Positions 7,484 to 15,323 of a DNA stretch of 20,501 bases are shown piece by piece. Both the position numbers and the translations under genes were made by a program. The notes under the pieces are model-generated. The model was not told where the DNA came from, made no database searches, and saw only the letters and a list, made by a program, of their open reading frames with translations. The stretch lies in NCBI GenBank assembly GCA_036653075.1, contig JAVVUQ010000022.1:1-20501 (forward strand), in the 5' to 3' direction. This DNA is from JAVVUQ01 sp036653075. GTDB taxonomy: Bacteria; Bacillota; Clostridia; Christensenellales; CAG-314. Position 1 is the first letter of the stretch; every line of letters starts with the position of its first letter.

Positions 7484-8662
7484 TTATGCTTTGTCTATGA
7501 GTTTTAAAATCAATTCAGTCGTTTTCAATAGGTCGTCTTTGTATATCCATTCTTTTGTAGAATGAATATCTTGCATTCCGCTTGAAAGTACTACCGATGG
7601 TACTCCATTTCTACGATAAACGCTTGCGTCGTGTCCGCCCAATCCATCTCTTAAATAATATGGCGTTATTCCCATTTCCCTTAAAGCTTCATCGGCGTGT
7701 CCCATCATCTTGCGACCTGTTTCCGATTGTGTATTATCGTATCCCATTGTCTTTTCTGGCGTTACGGTAAATGTAATTTCTGCGTTTTCATATTTGATTG
7801 CGCTGATTATCTTAGTATACATATCCCTCATTACTTTTAATTCAGTTTCTATAAAACTTCTAATTGAGTATTTTATAATCGCTTTATTTGGAACCATTTG
7901 TCCTACTTCATTTTCGGTTTTTAAACTAACTATATTACTCATTGTATATTCAGCTTTATCCCACAATCCTTTAGGTAACTTACCAATGATATCTCCAGCT
8001 ATTCCCAATGCGTTCTCTACTGTTAAACACATTGCGTGTGTCGGTATGTCTTTAACTTCAATATTAATTTCAACATTTTGCGAATACTGAACTCGTTCTA
8101 CTATGCTCCCAACGCTTCCCGTCGTGTCAAATACAAATCCATAATCTACGCCAAATTGATTTACAGGCGTCAATCTTGCTCCAAGCAATCCCTTTTCTTC
8201 ACACGCCGTAAACACGCATACTATCTTTCCGTGCGGTCGCTTATCTTTCGTAATCTGATCAATTGCGCACATTATTCCAGCAACACCAGATTTATCGTCG
8301 CCACCCAATATCGTCGTACCATCTGTTTTAATTTTTCCATCTTCTGTAAATATAACCTTTATATCCTTGCATGGCGCTACTGTGTCTACGTGCGCTCCTA
8401 ACATTATCGATGCTTTAGTATCATCATTTGACGGAATTTCAATATATATTTGCTCCGTACTCGCATCTTTATCCTCTTGACTTAATCTCTTTTTTACATC
8501 TTCTTCTAAATCAGCAAAATGAATCTCATCTCGTCTTATTTTACAATCCCAATTCTCTTTTGCGTACTGTTCAATAAACTCCACTATCTCAGATTCGTGT
8601 AATGACTCACTTTCAATAGACACCAACTTTAAAAACATATCAATTGCATTTTCGTATCTCAT
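7484..8662 (-). CDS. M20-family metallopeptidase, peptidase T-like
   Basis: 392 residues, the usual size for PepT-like di-zinc peptidases, which release N-terminal residues from di- or tripeptides in the cytoplasm. Zinc and catalytic positions are visible: GAHVDTVAP with His91 and Asp93, LGGDDKSG with bridging Asp122, ACEEKG with Glu155 and Glu156, FVFDTTG with Asp179 and the C-terminal DIHSTKEW with the last His ligand. The dimerisation lid lies between. The ATG has a strong AAGGAG site. It is divergent from the small Cys-rich gene at 8877 and precedes the LRR gene. It resembles the PepT-like group more than true PepT, so exact substrates are unknown. Confidence 0.9.
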   Translation of the reverse strand: MRYENAIDMFLKLVSIESESLHESEIVEFIEQYAKENWDCKIRRDEIHFADLEEDVKKRLSQEDKDASTEQIYIEIPSNDDTKASIMLGAHVDTVAPCKDIKVIFTEDGKIKTDGTTILGGDDKSGVAGIMCAIDQITKDKRPHGKIVCVFTACEEKGLLGARLTPVNQFGVDYGFVFDTTGSVGSIVERVQYSQNVEINIEVKDIPTHAMCLTVENALGIAGDIIGKLPKGLWDKAEYTMSNIVSLKTENEVGQMVPNKAIIKYSIRSFIETELKVMRDMYTKIISAIKYENAEITFTVTPEKTMGYDNTQSETGRKMMGHADEALREMGITPYYLRDGLGGHDASVYRRNGVPSVVLSSGMQDIHSTKEWIYKDDLLKTTELILKLIDKA

Positions 8663-8782
8663 TTTAATCTCCTTATTATTTATCTATTCTTAACTATCTT
8701 TTTTTAATGGTACTTTTTAATATTTCTCTTATTTCCTACCATAAACGTCATAAATTATTTCTATATACGTCCACGCTTATAT

Positions 8783-8811
8783 ATAATAACACATTCAACG
8801 TATAAAATCAA
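8783..8811 (-). promoter_or_regulatory. Candidate promoter of the PepT-like gene
   Basis: On the - strand TTGATT (8811-8806), a 17-nt spacer and TATTAT (8788-8783) lie about 120 nt upstream of the peptidase start in the divergent intergenic region. Both boxes are imperfect. Confidence 0.35.
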
Positions 8812-8876
8812 TAATTTAAGACAAGAATATAAAACGTACTTAAAATAAATCTAATAAATCATTTCGGAGGTTAATT

Positions 8877-9029
8877 ATGGATATTAGATGTAATAAATGC
8901 GGAAAAAATATGCAACTTTCTGACGCTTGCGTCTGCAACAAATGCGGCTCTATCGTGTGCAGCGACTGCGCTGAGAAATCTTTCTATCTTTGCTCTGATT
9001 GCAGCGGCAATCTAAATTGTATGAATTAA
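8877..9029 (+). CDS. Small cysteine-rich zinc-ribbon-like protein
   Basis: A 50-residue protein beginning MDIRCNKCGK, with CGGAGG 6 nt before the ATG and a TAA stop. Ten of its 50 residues are Cys, at 5, 8, 18, 20, 23, 28, 31, 39, 42 and 48. The layout CxxC, CxCxxC, CxxC, CxxC could bind two zinc ions in a cross-braced or ribbon fold, reminiscent of B-box or double zinc-ribbon modules. It has no membrane segment or signal peptide. It stands alone: the peptidase gene is divergent and tnaA converges on it with a shared terminator. The ribosome binding site, the terminator and the Cys pattern support a real gene. I do not recognise a named family; protein or nucleic-acid binding is only a guess. 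Confidence 0.8.
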   Translation: MDIRCNKCGKNMQLSDACVCNKCGSIVCSDCAEKSFYLCSDCSGNLNCMN

Positions 9030-9093
9030 ATAATTTTTACTATTTACACAATATTTATTTACTGTTTTTATCATATTTTTAATTCGTACACAA

Positions 9094-9130
9094 TAAAAAA
9101 GGCAAAACTTCTCAGCTTTGCCTCTTTTTG
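9094..9130. terminator. Bidirectional terminator between the Cys-rich gene and tnaA
   Basis: AGGCAAA (9100-9106) pairs with TTTGCCT (9117-9123). An A-run on the left and TTTTT on the right give a U-tract on either strand. It serves both convergent genes. Confidence 0.88.
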
Positions 9131-9175
9131 TTGTCTTTATTAATTATCTTTTCTCTATTAAGTCAATTTTATTTA

Positions 9176-9253
9176 TTCAATTATATTATGATTTTATTAA
9201 TTCAATTATATTATGATTTTATTAACTCAATTATATTATTATGAATTTATTAA
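9176..9253. repeat. 25-bp tandem repeat, three copies
   Basis: The unit starting TTCAATTATATTATGATTTT is exact at 9176-9200 and 9201-9225. A third copy at 9226-9253 has one substitution at its start and a 3-nt insertion. The array ends 12 nt from the tnaA stop codon, between tnaA and its terminator, so it would be transcribed as 3' UTR. Confidence 0.9.
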
Positions 9254-9265
9254 TTTATAATATTA

Positions 9266-10645
9266 TTATTTCTTAATTGGTTCAAGATGCGCTGTAAAAT
9301 GGCGAAGTACTGGCGGTTCCCAAGTAATGCGATAGCCGCTGATGTTGGCAGCGTTTTTCTTTATTTCAATTAGGGCGTCTGCAATGACATCTAAGTGCGC
9401 CTGCGTATACACTCTACGTGGTATAGCCAATCGTGTAAATTCAAAATCTGCTTTTAATTGTTTCTTTGTATCTGGGTCATTGCCAAGCATATACGATCCG
9501 ATATCGCAACCACGAATACCTGCTTGTACATATAATTCAATAGCTAAGGCTTGCGCTGGAAATTCATTATAAGGAATATTTGGAAGTAAAGCTTTAGCGT
9601 CTACGAATATTGCGTGTCCGCCTGCTGGTGACTGATAAGCTATGCCAGCTTCATCTAAGCGAGCGCCAAGATATTCCATTTGTCCGATTCTATAATTCAA
9701 ATATTCGTAATCAATGCCTTCTTCAAGTCCGATAGCAAGCGCTTCAAGATCTCTGCCGCTCATTCCGCCATATGTTACAAATCCTTCAAATGAAATGCAG
9801 CGTCCTTTAACCTTTTCAAACAGTTCTTTGTCCTCTTTAATTCCTATAAGTCCGCCCATATTAACGATTGCGTCTTTCTTACAGCTCATTGTATACATAT
9901 CTGCCACAGCAAACATTTCTGAAACAATTTCTATAATCGTACTATCTTTAAACTCTTTTTCACGTTGTTTAATAAAGTATGCGTTTTCTGCGTATCTTGC
10001 TGCGTCAATAAGAACGGGAATACCATATTTACGAGCAATAGCTGATGTTTCACGCATATTTGCTACTGATACTGGTTGTCCTCCAGCGCTGTTGTTTGTA
10101 ACTGTAATAATAATTACTCCAATATTTTTTGCGCCGTGTTCTTCAATCAATTCCACAAGGTGTTCATTGTCCATATTACCTTTGAAATCTGCTCGTTTTG
10201 TTGTTTCCAAAGCTTCTTTGTTCACGCAATCAATTGCGCGCGCGCCTGAAAGTTCTACGTGCGCACGTGTTGTATCAAAGTGCATATTGGAAATTGCAAA
10301 CTTTCCAGGTCCAAGTAGTATTGGCAATAATACTTTCTCTGCTGCTCTGCCTTGATGAACAGGTTGTACCATTGGATAACCAAAAATCTTTTGCGCCGCT
10401 GCAACTACATTACGATAACTGCGCGCTCCTGCGTAACTTTCATCGCCTCGCATAACGCCTGCCCATTGTTCAACGCTCATTGCATTTGTTCCGCTATCGG
10501 TAATTAAATCAATATAAACATCATCACTATTAAGTGAAAACATATTATAATTTGCCGCTTTTATTCTTTGTTCACGTTCTTGACGTGTGAGCATTTTTAT
10601 TGGTTCAACGCTCTTAATTCTAAATGGTTCAGGAATATACTTCAT
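9266..10645 (-). CDS. tnaA: Tryptophanase (L-tryptophan indole-lyase)
   Basis: A 459-residue PLP enzyme of the tryptophanase/tyrosine phenol-lyase family, splitting tryptophan into indole, pyruvate and ammonia in the cytoplasm. The fold signature is clear from PEPFRIKSVEP onward, with DLITDSGTNAMS, the PLP lysine Lys257 in MSCKKDAIVNMGG, NNSAGGQPVS and EFPAQALA. Family knowledge separates the two activities by a few residues: Asp124 (HFDTT), Ile382 (CDIGS) and His449 (LRHFTA) match tryptophanase, where tyrosine phenol-lyase has Thr, Arg and Phe. The ATG has an AGGAG site. No tryptophan permease adjoins it, and the upstream 350 bp has no Trp codon on this strand, so a TnaC-type leader is absent. 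Specificity is inferred, not proven. Confidence 0.92.
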   Translation of the reverse strand: MKYIPEPFRIKSVEPIKMLTRQEREQRIKAANYNMFSLNSDDVYIDLITDSGTNAMSVEQWAGVMRGDESYAGARSYRNVVAAAQKIFGYPMVQPVHQGRAAEKVLLPILLGPGKFAISNMHFDTTRAHVELSGARAIDCVNKEALETTKRADFKGNMDNEHLVELIEEHGAKNIGVIIITVTNNSAGGQPVSVANMRETSAIARKYGIPVLIDAARYAENAYFIKQREKEFKDSTIIEIVSEMFAVADMYTMSCKKDAIVNMGGLIGIKEDKELFEKVKGRCISFEGFVTYGGMSGRDLEALAIGLEEGIDYEYLNYRIGQMEYLGARLDEAGIAYQSPAGGHAIFVDAKALLPNIPYNEFPAQALAIELYVQAGIRGCDIGSYMLGNDPDTKKQLKADFEFTRLAIPRRVYTQAHLDVIADALIEIKKNAANISGYRITWEPPVLRHFTAHLEPIKK

Positions 10646-10995
10646 TTTATTTATCTCCTATAATTATTTTTTATTAGCTATTACCGATGAATTTTTCAAT
10701 TATATTATCCTAAAGTATATAATTTAATATAATCATCGTTAATTAAGTTTTTATATTTACATAATAAAATTATACGTCTACGATTTGGCAAAATGTTTTA
10801 TTTTTTAAGTCAATCATATTAATACATATACAGTATAACTCATACTGCGTGGATTTTCAACATATTTCAGTATATTTTCAAAACTTTTTACTTCAATGCG
10901 TTATTGTAAATAATTCTATTTTAATATTACTATTTATCGCTAATTCACTATTGTTTTATTTCAACAAGTATTTCTATATCAAATTGTAAATAATT
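10646..10995. other. Intergenic region upstream of tnaA
   Basis: These 350 bp between truA and tnaA contain no supported gene. They hold the perfect dyad CAGTAT-AACTC-ATACTG at 10831-10847, and a 13-nt direct repeat ATTGTAAATAATT at 10903-10915 and 10983-10995. A lone TATAAT on the - strand at 10774-10769 lacks a good -35. The trinucleotide CCA is absent, so no frame on the tnaA strand has a Trp codon. A 15-codon frame from about 10818 lacks a ribosome binding site. Confidence 0.6.
10831..10847. promoter_or_regulatory. Perfect dyad upstream of tnaA, possible operator
   Basis: CAGTAT and ATACTG flank AACTC about 190 bp before the tnaA start. It has no T-run, so it may be a regulator site rather than a terminator. 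Chance is not excluded. Confidence 0.35.
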
Positions 10996-11730
10996 TCAAT
11001 ATTCAACTGATTCAAGCGTAAGTCCTTTTGCCAATAGCGTTTTCCCCGCTCTTTTTCTATCTTTGCTTTCAATAATCGCTGATATTTCGTTAGGTTTTAT
11101 TCTATTTTGTCCAACTGCAAGTAATGTGCCAGCAATAATTCTAACCATATTATATAAGAAGGCATTTCCGCACACATAGATCTCTACGCTATCGCCGATG
11201 TTAATGATTTCACAAGAATAAATTTCACGAATAGTTGTAAAACTATTGCTTCCTGTCGCCATAAATCCAACAAAATCGTGTATTCCTATAAAATAGGTAG
11301 CCGCTTCTTTCATTTTTTTTATATCCAACTGTCGATATGTCTGAAAATAAGTTCTATCTCTCAATGGACTCGGAGTAGCTGACATATATATGCGATAACA
11401 ATAAGTCTTTTTAACTGCGCTTTTTCGCGCATTAAAATTTAAATCTGTTTCATAACACTCTTTTATCGCTATTTTCGGAGCAAGCAATAAATTTGCGCCA
11501 AGTGGCAATTTATAACATTTTATTGGATTTTCTGTATAGAAATTAGCTACTTGTCCTTTTGCGTGTACGCCCTCGTCCGTTCTACCGCTTGCTGTTAAAA
11601 TCACATCTTCATTTAGCACAGACTTAAGGGCTTTTTGCACTTGGTCTTGAATTGTAATTCCATTCTTTTGCGATTGCCAACCGCAAAATCCACTTCCATC
11701 GTATTCTATAACTATAACTAAATTTCTCAT
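10996..11730 (-). CDS. truA: tRNA pseudouridine synthase A
   Basis: Converts uridines 38-40 in the anticodon arm of tRNAs to pseudouridine. Signatures are IEYDGSGFCGWQSQ near the N-terminus, the catalytic Asp in ASGRTDEGVHAKGQ (Asp52 from the chosen start), KKTYCYRIY, and FLYNMVRIIAGTLLAVG near the C-terminus. I chose the ATG at 11730, giving 244 residues from MRNLVIVIEYDG, because homologues begin close to this point and it overlaps the ecfT stop as TAATG, a usual sign of translational coupling. An in-frame ATG at 11745 would add five residues. Neither start has a strong ribosome binding site. It is the last gene of the Ecf operon, a common order in Bacillota. No strong terminator is visible behind it. 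Confidence 0.95.
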   Translation of the reverse strand: MRNLVIVIEYDGSGFCGWQSQKNGITIQDQVQKALKSVLNEDVILTASGRTDEGVHAKGQVANFYTENPIKCYKLPLGANLLLAPKIAIKECYETDLNFNARKSAVKKTYCYRIYMSATPSPLRDRTYFQTYRQLDIKKMKEAATYFIGIHDFVGFMATGSNSFTTIREIYSCEIINIGDSVEIYVCGNAFLYNMVRIIAGTLLAVGQNRIKPNEISAIIESKDRKRAGKTLLAKGLTLESVEY

Positions 11731-12569
11731 TATATATACATCCAAGGATATATGCCGCCAAGCGTTCCTTTCATTGAATTAAGCGTAATCATAGCGGCTA
11801 TAATAATTACTACTATAATTGTTCCTATTAAATCTCTATAAGTGAATTTCAACAACTTCATCTTTGTGCGTTTCGTTGTGTAACCATAACATCGACTATC
11901 CATTGCTAAAGCTAATTCGTCTGCGCGTCTAAATGAAGATATAAGTAGCGGAATAAGTATTGGAATAAAAGCTTTCGCTCGTCTAAATATATTTCCAGTA
12001 TCAAAATCTGCGCCTCTCGCTTTTTGCGCGCGAATAATTCTGTCTGTTTCGTCCATTAAATTGGGTATAAACTTCAGCGCTATACTCATTATCAATGCAA
12101 GTTCGTGAACAGGAAACTTTATAAACGTTAGCGGATACATCAGCACTTCTAAGCCGTGAGTTAAATCCACGGGTGTCGTTGTTAATGTCAATATTGACGC
12201 CCCCATTACTAAAAATAATAAACGCAACACCATTCTTCCGCTAAAAATCAGTCCGCCTTCGGTAATCGTAATTATCCACCAATGCCAAAGGACTTTTCCG
12301 TCCGTTACAAAAAATAAGTTCAATACTGCCGTAAACACAACTAATATTAGTACGGGTTTTACCGTCTTAAGCACCATATTTAGAGGTATTTTTGACGCAA
12401 TTACCATTAACAATAGCAGCAATGCCACAAACGCAAAACCAAAAAAACTTGTAGCTAAAAATACACCTACCATATATACAATTGATAGTACCAATTTAGC
12501 CCGTGGGTCCATACTATGCACGAAACTTTTAACGGGATAATATTGTCCAAAGGTAATATCTCTAAACAT
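11730..12569 (-). CDS. ecfT: Energy-coupling factor transporter transmembrane subunit
   Basis: A 279-residue membrane scaffold that links the two Ecf ATPases to interchangeable substrate-binding S components for vitamins or metals. Hydrophobic helices lie at about 26-60, 70-88, 107-130 and 247-264. The cytoplasmic coupling helices carry the expected short motifs: QKARGADFD with Ala184-Arg185-Gly186, and RRADELALAMDSRCYG with Asp224-Ser225-Arg226, which contact the ATPases. The GGGAGGG site before its ATG lies in the ecfA2 3' end; the genes overlap by 8 nt, and ecfT shares one base with truA. No S component is encoded in the window, which fits a group II module shared by several S proteins elsewhere (inference). 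Confidence 0.95.
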   Translation of the reverse strand: MFRDITFGQYYPVKSFVHSMDPRAKLVLSIVYMVGVFLATSFFGFAFVALLLLLMVIASKIPLNMVLKTVKPVLILVVFTAVLNLFFVTDGKVLWHWWIITITEGGLIFSGRMVLRLLFLVMGASILTLTTTPVDLTHGLEVLMYPLTFIKFPVHELALIMSIALKFIPNLMDETDRIIRAQKARGADFDTGNIFRRAKAFIPILIPLLISSFRRADELALAMDSRCYGYTTKRTKMKLLKFTYRDLIGTIIVVIIIAAMITLNSMKGTLGGIYPWMYI

Positions 12570-13464
12570 TTTTTCCCTCCCGCTTTAATCTACTTTGTCC
12601 CGTCATTGCATCTTTTTCCTTTTTTAATCGTATGATTTCATCAAACATCTTATCTACCGTTAGGCAATCGTCGTTAACGTTAAATCCTTTTTCAATTAGC
12701 ATATGTTTGATAATCGCCATCTTAGGCAATTCCAACCCCGCATTCGCTAAAAATTCCTGTTCGTTAAATAATTTCTGTGGACAATCGCATTTTTTTATTG
12801 TTCCATCACAAAAAACGGCAACATTCGTTGCGTATTCCGCTACTTCGTTCATATCGTGATTAATCATTATTATTGTCGGACAACTTTCTTTTTTTAGCTT
12901 AATAATTAAATTTAAAATTTCACGTTTTCCACGTGGGTCTAAGCCTGCTGTCGGTTCGTCTAACACTAATACAGACGGACGCATCGCTATAACTCCAGCT
13001 ATCGCAGCGCGACGCTTTTCACCACCTGATAATTCAAAAGGCGATTTATCCTTGAATAATTCTGGATTCAATCCCACTAAACTCAAAGCTTCCATTACTC
13101 TGTCATCTGTTTCTTTTACTGAAAGTTTTAAATTCATCGGTCCAAACGCCACATCTTTATATACGGTATCAGCAAACAACTGATACTCTGGATATTGAAA
13201 AACCATTCCTACTTTTGTTCTAAGCGTCTTTAAATCGGGCTTTTTTTCCGATAAATCAATATCATCTACTATTATACTTCCGCTTTGCACTCGTATAAGT
13301 CCGTTTAAGTGCTGTATAAATGTGGACTTACCACTTCCAGTATGCCCTATTATACATAAAAATTCGCCTGTTTCTACTTTTAAATTTACATCCACTAATG
13401 CGCGCTTTTCAAAAGGTGTGCCTGCATTGTAAACATAGTTCAACCCCTTTACAATAATCGGCAT
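12562..13464 (-). CDS. ecfA2: Energy-coupling factor transporter ATPase EcfA2
   Basis: One of two ABC ATPases powering the Ecf uptake complex at the inner face of the membrane. 300 residues with Walker A GHTGSGKST (40-48), Q-loop Gln90 in FQYPEYQLF, signature LSGGE (145-149), Walker B VLVLDEPTAGLDP with Glu170 and switch His203 in INHDM. PEYQLF after the Q-loop is typical of EcfA2. A GGGGAGGAG site precedes the ATG. It overlaps ecfA1 upstream by 16 nt and ecfT downstream by 8 nt, so the three are translated as a coupled block. The stop is TAG. Assignment as A2 rests on gene order as well as motifs. Confidence 0.94.
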   Translation of the reverse strand: MPIIVKGLNYVYNAGTPFEKRALVDVNLKVETGEFLCIIGHTGSGKSTFIQHLNGLIRVQSGSIIVDDIDLSEKKPDLKTLRTKVGMVFQYPEYQLFADTVYKDVAFGPMNLKLSVKETDDRVMEALSLVGLNPELFKDKSPFELSGGEKRRAAIAGVIAMRPSVLVLDEPTAGLDPRGKREILNLIIKLKKESCPTIIMINHDMNEVAEYATNVAVFCDGTIKKCDCPQKLFNEQEFLANAGLELPKMAIIKHMLIEKGFNVNDDCLTVDKMFDEIIRLKKEKDAMTGQSRLKREGKNV

Positions 13465-14288
13465 ATCTCCTCCCCTAACGCTACCGCATTTGTCGCTTCT
13501 ATCGGTATTTCTATTCCTGCTTTACGCAACCGCTGCGCAAGCCCTATCACCCTCGGCACATCTAATCCGTAACTGTACAACTTCAAACTATCTGCAAAAA
13601 TCTCGTTGGGCGTTCCCATCATCGCCACTTCTCCGCCATTTAATACGATAACTCTATCCGCATTAAGCACTTCATCCATAAAATGCGTTATGCTTATAAC
13701 CGTAAAATTATCTCTACGCTTAAGCTCCATCACCGTATCCATTACTTCCTTTCTGCCCTTTGGATCAAGCATTGCCGTACTTTCATCTAATACTATTACC
13801 TTTGGTAATAACGCCAATACTCCCGCTATCGCTATACGCTGCTTTTGCCCACCCGATAACTTGTGCGGCGTTCGATCTTTGTATTCGTACATTCCTACGC
13901 TTTTTAAAGCCCACGTTACTCGCTCAACTATTTCCTTTTGCGGTATTCCTAAATTTTCTGCGCCAAACGCTATATCATCTTCAACTATACTCGCAACCAT
14001 TTGATTGTCAGGATTTTGAAAAACCATTCCAACATTACGCCGTACTTCCATTACATTTTCTTCTACCGACGTGTCTTTTCCAAATACCCTTACTGTTCCG
14101 CTTGTAGGCGTTATAAGCCCGTTAAATAGCTTCGCAAGCGTACTTTTTCCGCTTCCGTTATGCCCCACAAGCGCCAAAAATTCCCCTTCGTATACCGAAA
14201 GAGATATATTACTCAACGCTTTCACTTTATCTTCTTTCTCTTGTCCATAACAAAACGTTACATTATCAACCTTTATTATTTCCTTCAT
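13449..14288 (-). CDS. ecfA1: Energy-coupling factor transporter ATPase EcfA1
   Basis: The partner ATPase of the Ecf complex, 279 residues. Walker A GHNGSGKST (42-50), Q-loop Gln91 in FQNPDNQMVAS, signature LSGGQKQRIAIAG (from 144), Walker B VIVLDESTAMLDP with Asp168 and Glu169, and switch His202 in ITHFMDEV are all present, so it should be catalytically competent. QNPDNQ and a non-proline residue after the Walker B Glu are common in EcfA1. First gene of the ecfA1-ecfA2-ecfT-truA operon; an AAGGAAAG site precedes its ATG. In many Bacillota this operon follows the ribosomal-protein cluster, but here pyrF lies upstream, beyond a gap. No promoter could be placed because the upstream DNA is partly N. 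Confidence 0.94.
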   Translation of the reverse strand: MKEIIKVDNVTFCYGQEKEDKVKALSNISLSVYEGEFLALVGHNGSGKSTLAKLFNGLITPTSGTVRVFGKDTSVEENVMEVRRNVGMVFQNPDNQMVASIVEDDIAFGAENLGIPQKEIVERVTWALKSVGMYEYKDRTPHKLSGGQKQRIAIAGVLALLPKVIVLDESTAMLDPKGRKEVMDTVMELKRRDNFTVISITHFMDEVLNADRVIVLNGGEVAMMGTPNEIFADSLKLYSYGLDVPRVIGLAQRLRKAGIEIPIEATNAVALGEEICRLL

Positions 14289-14374
14289 CTCTTTCCTTAT
14301 AAAGCAATTTCTCTTTCATAATCTTTAAATTCAATCTCATTTTTGCTTTTGTCTATATTCGACATTTTATTGTT

Positions 14375-14414
14375 TAATTACTATATCATTTTAATTTTAA
14401 TTACTATATCATTT
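14375..14414. repeat. 23-bp tandem repeat running into an assembly gap
   Basis: TAATTACTATATCATTT occurs at 14375-14391 and 14398-14414, a 23-bp period, and the second copy stops at the first N. The real array may be longer than shown. Confidence 0.75.
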
Positions 14415-14514
14415 NNNNNNNNNNNNNNNNNNNNNNNNNNNNNNNNNNNNNNNNNNNNNNNNNNNNNNNNNNNNNNNNNNNNNNNNNNNNNNNNNNNNNN
14501 NNNNNNNNNNNNNN
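14415..14514. other. 100-N scaffold gap between pyrF and ecfA1
   Basis: A round 100-base run of N, so its length is a placeholder. It starts inside a tandem repeat and ends exactly at the pyrF stop codon (14515-14517). The missing sequence may hold more repeat units and the promoter of the Ecf operon. Confidence 0.95.
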
Positions 14515-15210
14515 TTAACCTAAAAATTCTTCACAACAACGTCTATATGCCTTAACTGCATCCTCTGCGGCAGTTATCGGTCTGCCTACAACAATGTAAT
14601 CTGAACCAAGCAATTTAGCATCGCCAGGCGTTGTTATTCTTTTTTGGTCATCTGCCGCATTACCGCTAAATCTTATTCCAGGGGTAACAGTTATAAATGA
14701 CTTTCCACAACGCTCTTTAATTAACGTAACTTCTTTTGGCGAACAAACAACTCCATCTAATCCGCTTTTTTGCGAGTTTTGCGCATACTTAACAACAACG
14801 GTTTCAATTTGCGCATTTATTAGTAACTCACTTCTCATCGTTTCTTCGTCTGTAGACGTAAGTTGTGTAACCGCTATTATAAGCGGATGTTTTTCCATTC
14901 CGTCAAACGCCGATTTCGCCGCCGCCATCATATCCATTGTTCCAGATGCGTGTACGTTAATTATATCTACATTTAACTTACTTAGTACCTTCATTGCTCC
15001 CTTTACAGTATTTGGTATATCGTGCAATTTTAAATCTAAGAAAATCTTATGCCCACGAGCTTTTAATTCCTTTACTATTCCCGCTCCTTCAGCATAAAAT
15101 AATTCCATTCCTACCTTTAAAAATAAACTTTCTCCATTGAATTTATCTAAAAATCCATATAACTCTTTTTTGTTTGCAAAATCACAAGCTATAATAACCG
15201 CTTTTCCCAT
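14515..15210 (-). CDS. pyrF: Orotidine 5'-phosphate decarboxylase
   Basis: Last step of de novo UMP synthesis: OMP to UMP plus CO2. 231 residues, a normal length for the short bacterial form. The catalytic signature FLDLKLHDIPNTV holds Asp59, Lys61 and Asp64. IIACDF near the N-terminus and VTPGIRF and DYIVVGRPIT near the C-terminus form the phosphate-binding part of the TIM barrel. A TAGGAG site precedes the ATG. It stands alone between cysS (113 nt upstream) and the Ecf operon, with no other pyr genes beside it. Its final residues (FLG, stop) abut the N gap, and the coding sequence is complete. Confidence 0.97.
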   Translation of the reverse strand: MGKAVIIACDFANKKELYGFLDKFNGESLFLKVGMELFYAEGAGIVKELKARGHKIFLDLKLHDIPNTVKGAMKVLSKLNVDIINVHASGTMDMMAAAKSAFDGMEKHPLIIAVTQLTSTDEETMRSELLINAQIETVVVKYAQNSQKSGLDGVVCSPKEVTLIKERCGKSFITVTPGIRFSGNAADDQKRITTPGDAKLLGSDYIVVGRPITAAEDAVKAYRRCCEEFLG

Positions 15211-15266
15211 AACTACTCCTAACCACCATTTTTTGCATAATATTTATAATTTATACTCTTATTTCA

Positions 15267-15304
15267 TTTTACATAATATTATGCTTTTTATTTTACATAA
15301 TATT
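15267..15304. repeat. 24-bp direct repeat after cysS
   Basis: TTTTACATAATATT occurs at 15267-15280 and 15291-15304, 24 bp apart. The first copy continues into the perfect palindrome CATAATATTATG (15272-15283), and a diverged relative lies at 15231-15243. It is weaker than the other arrays and ends 19 nt from the cysS stop codon. Confidence 0.5.
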
Positions 15305-15323
15305 TGATAATTTCATTTATATT

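Noticed and set aside
9714..10355. 213-codon open frame on the + strand opposite tnaA
   Set aside because: It is the antisense shadow of a clearly conserved enzyme; it has no ribosome binding site and no recognisable domain.
9266..10645. Tyrosine phenol-lyase as the identity of the PLP enzyme
   Set aside because: Three positions that separate the two activities (124, 382, 449) carry the tryptophanase residues.
10771..10818. 15-residue frame upstream of tnaA as a possible TnaC leader peptide
   Set aside because: It has no tryptophan codon and no ribosome binding site, and does not show the Trp-Asp-Pro spacing of TnaC.
14343..14555. Open frame reading through the 100-N gap
   Set aside because: It exists only because unknown bases cannot encode stops; the real bases on either side are repeat DNA and antisense pyrF.
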